This document shows, piece by piece, positions 57,536 to 64,000 of a stretch of 64,000 nt of DNA. The stretch lies in NCBI GenBank assembly GCA_017302135.1, contig JAFLDZ010000009.1:56862-120861 (forward strand). Reading direction: 5' to 3'. Each line of letters starts with the position of its first letter. The first letter of the stretch is position 1. A model generated the notes under the pieces. That model had not been told where the DNA came from. It worked only from the letters and a program-made list of their open reading frames with translations, and made no database searches. A program made the position numbers and the translations under genes. The DNA comes from Lysobacterales bacterium (GTDB lineage: Bacteria; Pseudomonadota; Gammaproteobacteria; Xanthomonadales; Xanthomonadaceae).

Positions 57536-58489
57536 TCAAACCTTAGTTTGACGTAGAAAATGTCCGGTGACCACGCCGGCGCCCAGCCAACCCAGCGCCC
57601 CCGCGACGGCGAGCACAAGCAGAGCGTGCAGCGGCTCCATTCCGGAGAACGCGAAGCGGCTGCCGTAACTGTCGGCCAGCGCACGCAACGGCAGGCGCAA
57701 GGCGAATTCGGCGGCGGTCAGCAGCCCCAGCGCCAGTGCGCCTGCGGCCAGGCCGTAGCAGGCCCCGAGATACAGGAACGGCCGGCGGATGAAGCCGTCG
57801 GTGGCGCCCAGCGACTGCAGCACCGCGATCTCCTCGCGCCGCGACTGGATATCCAGGCGCACGGTGTTGCCCACGACCAGCAGCGCGCCCAATCCGAGCA
57901 GCGCCGCCAGCACCCAGACCACGCGCTCGCCGAAACCGAGCCAGCGGTCCAGACGTTCGCGCCAGACCGCATCGTGCTGGACCAGATCTGCCTCCGGCAG
58001 CGCGGTCAACGCGGCGACCAGTGCGCGTTCGTCGCCGCGCGGGCGCACGATCAGCACGCTCGGCAGCGGGTTCTCGCCGACCGCCGCGAGCGCATCGGCG
58101 TAGACATCGGTGCCGCCGTCGTCGCGCAGGCTGGCCAGCCCTTCATCGGGCGTGCGCAGTGCGACCGCAGCGATGTCGCCGCGCGCGCGCAGGGTCTGCG
58201 CCAGCGCGCGGGCGCGTTCGACCGCGATGTCCTGTTTGAGGAAGACGGTGACCTCGCGGGCGCGCTCGATGGTGCCGCCCAGCCGCGCGGCGTTGTCCAA
58301 CACCAGCGCCAGGCCCAGCGGCAGCGCCAGCGCGACTGCCATCACCCCGACGGTGAGCAGGGTCGACCATGGTTTGCCGAACATCCGTCCGAGGCTGGCG
58401 ATCAGGCTGTCGCGGTGATGCTCGGCCCAGGCGGCGATCCGCGAGCGGGGCCTGGCGGGGGTGGCGCCGGACGCGGTGGGCTTAGCCAT
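57536..58489 (-). CDS. ftsX: cell-division protein FtsX
   Basis: 317 residues. Four membrane helices with a periplasmic loop after the first. It forms an ABC-type complex with FtsE that activates septal murein hydrolases. Marks: WSTLLTVGVMAVALALPLGL, EREVTVFLK-like REVTVFLKQDIAV, and the NTVRLDIQSRREEIAVLQSLG segment. It overlaps ftsE by eight bases. Confidence 0.94.
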   Translation of the reverse strand: MAKPTASGATPARPRSRIAAWAEHHRDSLIASLGRMFGKPWSTLLTVGVMAVALALPLGLALVLDNAARLGGTIERAREVTVFLKQDIAVERARALAQTLRARGDIAAVALRTPDEGLASLRDDGGTDVYADALAAVGENPLPSVLIVRPRGDERALVAALTALPEADLVQHDAVWRERLDRWLGFGERVVWVLAALLGLGALLVVGNTVRLDIQSRREEIAVLQSLGATDGFIRRPFLYLGACYGLAAGALALGLLTAAEFALRLPLRALADSYGSRFAFSGMEPLHALLVLAVAGALGWLGAGVVTGHFLRQTKV

Positions 58490-59171
58490 CGGCCAGCTCC
58501 TCCGGCGCGATGTCGTCCAGCAGCCGGCCGTGATCCAGCACCAGCACCCGCTTGCGCATGCGTTTGACCAGACCCAGATCGTGGCTGGCGATCAGCACGC
58601 TGGTGCCGCGTTCATGCAGCGCCGCGAACAGCGCCATGATTTCGGCCGACAGGGTGGGGTCGAGATTGCCGGTGGGTTCGTCCGCGACCAGCAGCTGCGG
58701 CTCGCCGACCAGCGCCCGGGCGATGCCCACGCGCTGCTGTTCGCCGGCCGACAGCTGACCGGGCAGCGCGTCCAGTCGTGCGCCAAGTCCGACGCGATCG
58801 AGCACGCTGCGCACCCGTTTGCGGATCTCGTCGCGACGCACGCCGCGCAGGATCAGCGGCAGCGCCACGTTCTCGGCTGCGGTGCGGTCGGTCAGCAGGC
58901 GGTGATCCTGATAGACCACGCCCACTTCGCGCCGGTGCATCGCCACCCCGCGCCCGCTGACCTTGCGCAGATTGCGCTCGCCGAACAGCACCGCGCCGCT
59001 GCTCGGGCGTTCGGACAGGTGGATCAGCTTGAGCAGCGTGCTTTTGCCGGCGCCGGAGTGGCCGGTGATGAACAGCATCTCGCCGGGATTCACCGCGAAC
59101 GAGACATCCGTCAGCGCGCGATGCCCGCTGGGGTATTGCTTGCCGACGTTGTCGAAGCGGAGGACGGTCAT
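58482..59171 (-). CDS. ftsE: cell-division ATP-binding protein FtsE
   Basis: 229 residues, ABC ATPase. Walker A GHSGAGKST (about 36-44), Q-loop VYQDHRLL, signature LSAGEQQRVGIARAL, Walker B LLVADEPTGNLDP and H-loop IASHD are all present. It works with FtsX in septation. First gene of ftsEX. Confidence 0.96.
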   Translation of the reverse strand: MTVLRFDNVGKQYPSGHRALTDVSFAVNPGEMLFITGHSGAGKSTLLKLIHLSERPSSGAVLFGERNLRKVSGRGVAMHRREVGVVYQDHRLLTDRTAAENVALPLILRGVRRDEIRKRVRSVLDRVGLGARLDALPGQLSAGEQQRVGIARALVGEPQLLVADEPTGNLDPTLSAEIMALFAALHERGTSVLIASHDLGLVKRMRKRVLVLDHGRLLDDIAPEELADG

Positions 59172-59190
59172 GCGGACAGATTAGCGGGTG

Positions 59191-59598
59191 TCATGGGTCG
59201 GCACCAACCATCGAAATCTTTCCATCCCAGAACGCATTGAGGCTGTCCCAGGCTTTCCTGCTGACAGGAAGAAGAAACCGGCCGAATTCTTCGGGATCGA
59301 TCCGATGATGCATCCAGAGATTCTGGATGCCTTCCAGCAAACCAATGGTCGCTGCCTCTCTCACATACGCATCGCCTTCCAGATGCAACCGTTCGATCAA
59401 CTCGATGACGGCGGGAAAATCGCCTGTCGAATTCCGCTTGTGCAGCGCCAACAAGTGATATGCGAACTCGCCGAGCAAGAGGTAAGGCAGCGCAATCGTT
59501 TCGTCACTCGAAAACGATGGGCATGCCGCGATCAGCAACGGCTGGAGGTCGACCCTCTGGATCGACCTGATCGCGGCATGTTCAGCGGCCATCATCAT
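59191..59598 (-). CDS. DUF7674-like small protein
   Basis: 135 residues, helical, cytoplasmic. LLLGEFAYHLLALHKRN, VIELIERLHLEGDAYVREAATIGLLEGIQ and the end DSLNAFWDGKI fit the DUF7674 pattern as I know it. The function is unknown. The translation starts with three in-frame methionines, so the start is not certain. Between ftsE and rhlB, all on the minus strand. Confidence 0.7.
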   Translation of the reverse strand: MMMAAEHAAIRSIQRVDLQPLLIAACPSFSSDETIALPYLLLGEFAYHLLALHKRNSTGDFPAVIELIERLHLEGDAYVREAATIGLLEGIQNLWMHHRIDPEEFGRFLLPVSRKAWDSLNAFWDGKISMVGADP

Positions 59599-59632
59599 CC
59601 TGTTTGATGCGGCGCTGACGTTTCGAAGGCGC

Positions 59633-61435
59633 TCAGTGCTGCGAACGCGGCGGCTTGATCACCAAAGATTTCAGTTTGTTGCCGAGGCGCGAGAACAGCG
59701 ACGGTTTGGATTCGGCGCCGGACTTCGCGGGCTGCATGCCGCCTGCCGAGGTGCCACCCACCGAGACCGCTGCCGGGGTTTCCAGCGCGCGGACCGCCTG
59801 GCTGACGGGGTTCGTGGACTCGGCACCGCCATCGATCCGCTTGCCGCCGCGACGCCGGCGAGGCTTGCGCGGTCCGCGCTCGCCTTCCGCTGCGTTCGGG
59901 ATGGCGGCGGCTGCCGCGACCTGTGCGACTGCGGGCTTCGGTGTGGCATCGACTTCGCGCGGCGGACGCGGGGTGCGCTCGCGACGTTCGCCGCTGCCGG
60001 AACTGCTGGAACCCGAACCACTGGAGCGTGGGCCACCGGAGCGCGACTCACCGGAGCGTGGTCCGCTGGAACGACCGCCCGGGCCGCCGCCACTACCGCT
60101 GCGACCGCCGCTGCCGCTACGTGCGCCACCCGTGCGTCCACCCGTCCGATCGGCCTCGCGCGCTTCACGCGCTTCGCGGAAGATCGTGCTGAGGCTGTCG
60201 TCGTTCTCGCCTTCTTCGCCTTCCACCACCGGCTGACGCTCGCGCTCCGGACGCGGCAGCGACGTCATCAACTCGCGGGTGACCGGTTCGGAGGGAATCT
60301 TCTGTTCGATGTAGGCCTCGATATCGGGCAGCGACATCGCGTAGCGCTCGCAGGCGAAGCTGATCGCGTCGCCTTCCGCACCCAGACGCGCGGTGCGGCC
60401 GATGCGATGGACGTAGTCCTCCGCATCGAACGGCAGATCGTAGTTGTAGACGTGGCTCACGCCGTCGATATGCAGACCGCGCGCGGCGACGTCGGTGGCC
60501 ACCAGCAGTTCGAGCTGGCCGGCCTGGAATTTCTTCAGCAGCGATTCGCGCTTCTTCTGCGGCACATCGCCGCTGAGCACGCCGACCCGGTAGCCGGCGC
60601 GATCCAGCGCACGGGCGACCCGCTCGACGAAGACTTTGGTGTTCACGAACACCATCGTCCGCGCGCCTTCGCTGCGCGACAGCAGGCCCAGCAGCAGCGG
60701 GATCTTCTCGTCGTCGGCCGGGTAGTACATCAGCTGCCGGACCTTCGAGTTGGTGATGTACTCGCTCTCGACGACGATCTTTTCCGGATCGTTCATGTGC
60801 TCGTAGGCCAGCTCCAGCACGCGATGGCTGAGAGTGGCCGAGAACAGCAGGGTCTGGCGCTCGGTGCAGGCCGGCATGCGCCGCAGCAGGAAGCGGATGT
60901 CCTTGATGAAGCCGAGGTCGAACATGCGGTCGGCCTCGTCCAGCACGCAGACCTCGCAGGCGTGCAGGCTGACCACCTTGTGCTGTTTGACGTAGTCGAT
61001 CAGCCGGCCGGGCGTCGCGATGATCACATCGGCGCCTGCCTGCAGCAGGGCGCGCTGCTTGTCGTAGTCCACGCCGCCGTAGACCAGGGCGAACTTCAGG
61101 CCCAGGTCGGCGCCGAACTTCACGGCGTCCTTGTGGATCTGGATCGCCAGTTCGCGGGTCGGGGCGAGGATCAGCGCGCGGGGGTCTTCGGGCTTGCGCT
61201 CGGCCAGCGCCGGGCGCGACAGCAGGCGGTTGATGACCGTCACCAGGAAGGCGAGGGTCTTGCCGGTACCGGTCTGGGCCTGGCCGGCGACATCGCGGCC
61301 GGGCAGGGTCACCGGCAGGGTCAGGGCCTGGATGGGAGTGCAGCGGGTGAAGCCCGCGGCTTCGAGCCCGGCCAACAGCGCCGGATGCAGCTCGAAGGAG
61401 GAAAAAGTGATGTCGGTTAAGGGTTTATCGCTCAT
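59633..61435 (-). CDS. rhlB: DEAD-box RNA helicase RhlB with long C-terminal tail
   Basis: 600 residues. Helicase core 1-400: Q-motif [61 protein letters not shown] and [10 protein letters not shown]. The tail is different: a G/S/R-rich stretch ([24 protein letters not shown], about 440-500), then a P/R/A-rich and basic segment ([11 protein letters not shown]). E. coli RhlB is about 420 residues. It unwinds RNA in the RNase E degradosome. The ATG at 61435 fits the [15 protein letters not shown]-terminus. Divergent from trxA, as in E. coli. Confidence 0.93.
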   Translation of the reverse strand: MSDKPLTDITFSSFELHPALLAGLEAAGFTRCTPIQALTLPVTLPGRDVAGQAQTGTGKTLAFLVTVINRLLSRPALAERKPEDPRALILAPTRELAIQIHKDAVKFGADLGLKFALVYGGVDYDKQRALLQAGADVIIATPGRLIDYVKQHKVVSLHACEVCVLDEADRMFDLGFIKDIRFLLRRMPACTERQTLLFSATLSHRVLELAYEHMNDPEKIVVESEYITNSKVRQLMYYPADDEKIPLLLGLLSRSEGARTMVFVNTKVFVERVARALDRAGYRVGVLSGDVPQKKRESLLKKFQAGQLELLVATDVAARGLHIDGVSHVYNYDLPFDAEDYVHRIGRTARLGAEGDAISFACERYAMSLPDIEAYIEQKIPSEPVTRELMTSLPRPERERQPVVEGEEGENDDSLSTIFREAREAREADRTGGRTGGARSGSGGRSGSGGGPGGRSSGPRSGESRSGGPRSSGSGSSSSGSGERRERTPRPPREVDATPKPAVAQVAAAAAIPNAAEGERGPRKPRRRRGGKRIDGGAESTNPVSQAVRALETPAAVSVGGTSAGGMQPAKSGAESKPSLFSRLGNKLKSLVIKPPRSQH

Positions 61436-61659
61436 GCTCTGGCGTTGAATGCGGGCTGGCGCAGGCGTGTGCGCTTGCGCGGGCGGGCGTGGGGAAGCAG
61501 ACTGCAGGCTTCTGCGCACTGCCGGGACGTGGCGCTCGGTTCGGGCTCTGACCCTTGAAGCCGGCGACGGAAGCCCGCAGTGTAACAGGCCGGCTTCACA
61601 CCCGCCGACCCCACCTTCCGACGCGCCGATCCGGCCGTCCGTACTCCCCGGAGACCCCC

Positions 61660-61986
61660 GTGAGCGACAAGATCACCCATGCCACCGACGCCGATTTCGA
61701 TGCGCTCGTCCTGCAGTCCGACGTCCCGGTGCTGGTGGATTTCTGGGCCCCGTGGTGCGGCCCGTGCAAGATGATCGCGCCGCTGCTCGACCAACTGGCC
61801 GACGAATACGACGGCCGCGCCAAGATCGTGAAGGTCGACGTACAGGACCACCCCAACCTCGGCCGCCGCTTCAATGCGCGCAGCATTCCGATGCTGCTGG
61901 TGTTCAAGAACGGCCAGGTCCACGGCACCCAGATCGGTGCGGTCGGCAAGCCGCATCTGGCCCAGTTGATCGATAAGGCGCTCTGA
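61660..61986 (+). CDS. trxA: thioredoxin 1
   Basis: 108 residues from a GTG at 61660 with GGAG nine bases upstream. Active site [10 protein letters not shown] with the WCGPC redox pair; [14 protein letters not shown] includes the cis-proline. Reduces protein disulfides in the cytoplasm. It lies between rhlB (divergent) and rho. A small hairpin at 62003-62017 follows the stop. Confidence 0.96.
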   Translation: MSDKITHATDADFDALVLQSDVPVLVDFWAPWCGPCKMIAPLLDQLADEYDGRAKIVKVDVQDHPNLGRRFNARSIPMLLVFKNGQVHGTQIGAVGKPHLAQLIDKAL

Positions 61987-62217
61987 CCCCAGCCCGCCAC
62001 GGCGCCCGTTTCGGGCGTCGGACGCGATCGTCGGCCGCCTGCCGCCGGTCGCACGTCTGAACCCATCTTCATCCCGAGGCTTGCCGCCGCGCCTTGCGGG
62101 TGCTAGTTTCCTGAAAACGACGCGCCTCAGGCGCCGTAACCTTCAGTCTTAACCGACCACCCACTCCCCAGATCCCGTCCGCGCACCGCGGACGCTCGCA
62201 GCCGCGAGGAATTCCGT

Positions 62218-64000
62218 TTGTCCGACAAGACCCCCGTATCCGGCGAAACCGCCGAGAAGCGCGTGCGCAAGCCGCGCACCCCCAAGGCATCCGCCGCCCA
62301 GACCAGCATCCCGCTTCCCGAAGCGCCGGCGCCCATGGCCGCTCCGCCTCCGCCGGCAGCACCGCCGCCACCGCCGGTCGCCGCACCTCCGAGTTCGACT
62401 CCGAGCCCGCCGCCCGCCCAGGCCGCGCCGCCCCGCGAGTCGCAGCCACGCGAGAATCAACCGCGAGAGACCCAGCCGCGTGAGGCCCAGCCGCAGCAGC
62501 CGCGTCATCATCAGCAACACCCGCCGCAACAGGCGCACCAGCAACCCCAACCATCCCAGCAGCCGCAGCAACCTTCCTCGCAGGAAGGCGGCAGCGGCCA
62601 GCCCAGCGGTCAGTTCGACCCGCAGGGCGGCAATGCGCAGGGCGGCGGTATGCAGGGCGATGGCGGCCAAGGCCAGCCGGGCGACAACCAGCGCTTCAAC
62701 AACAACAATCGTCGCGACCGCTTCCGCAACAACCGCAACAACAACAGCAATAACAACAACAACCGTTACCGCAATCGCGACGACAGCGGCGACCAGGACG
62801 GCAACCAGGACGCCGGCAGCTTCCAGCAGCCGCAGTACGTGGCGCGGCAGGTGTCCAGCGTCCCGGAAGGCTTCCCGCAGTATTCGCTGGGCGATCTCAA
62901 GCGCATGCCCATGCCCAAGCTGCTGGACATCGCCGAGCAGTTGCAGATCCAGGAAGGCGTCGCCCGCGCGCGCAAGCAGGACGTCATCTTCGCCGTCCTC
63001 AAAGTGCTCACCCGCCATGGCGAAGGCGTCGCCGCCGACGGCGTGCTGGAAATCCTGCCTGACGGCTACGGCTTCCTGCGCGCCGCCGAAGCCAGCTATC
63101 TCGCCGGTCCGGACGACGTGTACATCTCGCCCAGCCAGATCCGCCGCTTCAACCTGCGCACCGGCGATCATCTGAGTGGCCGCATCCGCTGGCCGAAGGA
63201 CGGCGAACGCTACTTCGCGCTGGCCGTGGTCGACACCATCAACGGCGAGCCGCTGGAAGCGTCGAAGAACAAGGCGCTGTTCGAAAACCTCACCCCGCTG
63301 TTCCCGCGCAAGCGCTTCAAGCTGGAACGCGGCGACGGCAGCACCGAAGACATCACCGGCCGCATCCTCGACCTGGTCGCGCCGCAGGGCAAAGGCCAGC
63401 GCGCGCTGATCGTTTCGCCGCCGAAAGCCGGCAAGACCATGATGATGCAGCAGATCGCCAGCGCCATCACCTACAACCATCCCGACGTGCACATGATCGT
63501 GCTGCTGGTGGATGAGCGTCCGGAAGAAGTCACCGAAATGCAGCGCACCGTGCGCGGCGAAGTGGTGAGTTCCACCTTCGACGAACCCGCCGCCCGCCAC
63601 GTGCAGGTCGCGGAAATGGTGATCGAACGCGCCAAGCGCCTGGTCGAGCACAAGAAGGACGTCGTGATCCTGCTCGACTCCATCACCCGTCTCGCCCGCG
63701 CCTACAACAACGTCGTGCCCAGCTCCGGCAAGGTGCTGACCGGCGGCGTCGACGCCAACGCCATGCACCGCCCGAAGCGCTTCTTCGGCGCCGCGCGCAA
63801 CGTCGAGGAAGGCGGCAGCCTGACCATCATCGCCACAGCCCTGGTCGATACCGGCAGCGCGATGGACAAGGTCATCTACGAAGAGTTCAAGGGCACCGGC
63901 AACTCCGAAATCCACCTCGACCGCCGCATCACCGAGAAACGCGTCTACCCCGCGATCAACATCAACCAGTCCGGCACCCGCCGCGAAGACCTGCTGATCG
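62218..64000 (+). CDS. rho: transcription termination factor Rho with long prion-like N-terminus (3' end missing)
   Basis: Starts at a TTG (62218) with GAGGA seven bases upstream; 594 codons lie in the window and the frame continues past it. Residues 1 to about 219 are low-complexity: A/P-rich, then Q/E/R-rich, then G/Q and N/R-rich ([20 protein letters not shown]). The Rho core follows: [23 protein letters not shown]-binding cold-shock domain with [13 protein letters not shown] [15 protein letters not shown], and P-loop PPKAGKT (402-407 region). [10 protein letters not shown] and [13 protein letters not shown] are the usual ATPase motifs. Standard Rho is about 420 residues, so the N-terminal addition is unusual. 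Confidence 0.95.
   Translation, partial: MSDKTPVSGETAEKRVRKPRTPKASAAQTSIPLPEAPAPMAAPPPPAAPPPPPVAAPPSSTPSPPPAQAAPPRESQPRENQPRETQPREAQPQQPRHHQQHPPQQAHQQPQPSQQPQQPSSQEGGSGQPSGQFDPQGGNAQGGGMQGDGGQGQPGDNQRFNNNNRRDRFRNNRNNNSNNNNNRYRNRDDSGDQDGNQDAGSFQQPQYVARQVSSVPEGFPQYSLGDLKRMPMPKLLDIAEQLQIQEGVARARKQDVIFAVLKVLTRHGEGVAADGVLEILPDGYGFLRAAEASYLAGPDDVYISPSQIRRFNLRTGDHLSGRIRWPKDGERYFALAVVDTINGEPLEASKNKALFENLTPLFPRKRFKLERGDGSTEDITGRILDLVAPQGKGQRALIVSPPKAGKTMMMQQIASAITYNHPDVHMIVLLVDERPEEVTEMQRTVRGEVVSSTFDEPAARHVQVAEMVIERAKRLVEHKKDVVILLDSITRLARAYNNVVPSSGKVLTGGVDANAMHRPKRFFGAARNVEEGGSLTIIATALVDTGSAMDKVIYEEFKGTGNSEIHLDRRITEKRVYPAININQSGTRREDLLI

Noticed and set aside
62003..62017. Strong terminator between trxA and rho
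   Set aside because: The stem is only 6 bp with a 3-base loop and no T tract, too weak to call as a separate feature.

Overview
The window is a chromosomal segment from a G+C-rich gammaproteobacterium of the Xanthomonadaceae (Lysobacter/Luteimonas-like). The reasons are a Xanthomonas-type TonB receptor, a putative type IV secretion effector with an XVIPCD-like tail, a complete Entner-Doudoroff operon, a DcaP-like porin, the rhlB / trxA-rho order and many dispersed intergenic palindromes. No rRNA, tRNA or CRISPR array was seen. Most of the window is housekeeping and metabolism, with a few accessory islands.

0-11 kb: rpmB-rpmG; two tandem DUF1579-like proteins opposite a YafY/WYL regulator with a shared palindromic operator; then a very large symporter-kinase hybrid sensor that looks like CrbS. 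Between it and its likely partners lie an A+T-rich single-gene AAA ATPase (candidate defence gene with a HEPN-like RNAIHH motif), a repeat-rich gap, a lipoprotein plus a DUF6973/XVIPCD protein (candidate X-T4SS toxin and immunity pair), a small phosphatase-like protein and a CPXCG protein.

11-19 kb: crbR-like regulator and acs (acetyl-CoA synthetase) on the minus strand; divergent DcaP porin and MHS-family transporter. With the sensor they form a plausible acetate/carboxylate sensing, uptake and activation module. An IS5-family element has inserted in one of two inverted 195-bp repeats.

19-26.5 kb: tatABC, a SYLF protein, hemH, an alpha/beta hydrolase, a YgjP-type metallopeptidase, rdgC and ttcA.

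26.5-34 kb: a stress cluster: BON lipoprotein, CsbD, a sigma-54-dependent response regulator, TspO, two histidine kinases, DUF1328 and a small membrane protein. Four sequences matching sigma-54 promoters precede genes here, suggesting one local regulon.

34-38 kb: small, mostly poorly characterised genes (YdcH, CAP, Excalibur, DUF2278, CHAD, UPF0158).

38-43.8 kb: zwf-pgl-edd-glk-eda, a full Entner-Doudoroff operon read leftward, with a LacI-type operator before zwf.

43.9-55.7 kb: a glycan-use locus: GH30, TonB receptor, GH3, sialate O-acetylesterase-like enzyme, LacI regulator and sodium/sugar symporter, with matching palindromic operators TGACAGCGYTGTCA at both edges. The likely substrate is a beta-glucoside/beta-glucan carrying acetyl groups (inference).

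55.8-64 kb: ung, a tandem-receiver protein, ftsE-ftsX, a DUF7674-like protein, rhlB, trxA and the 5' part of rho, whose encoded protein has an unusually long Q/N/P-rich N-terminal extension.
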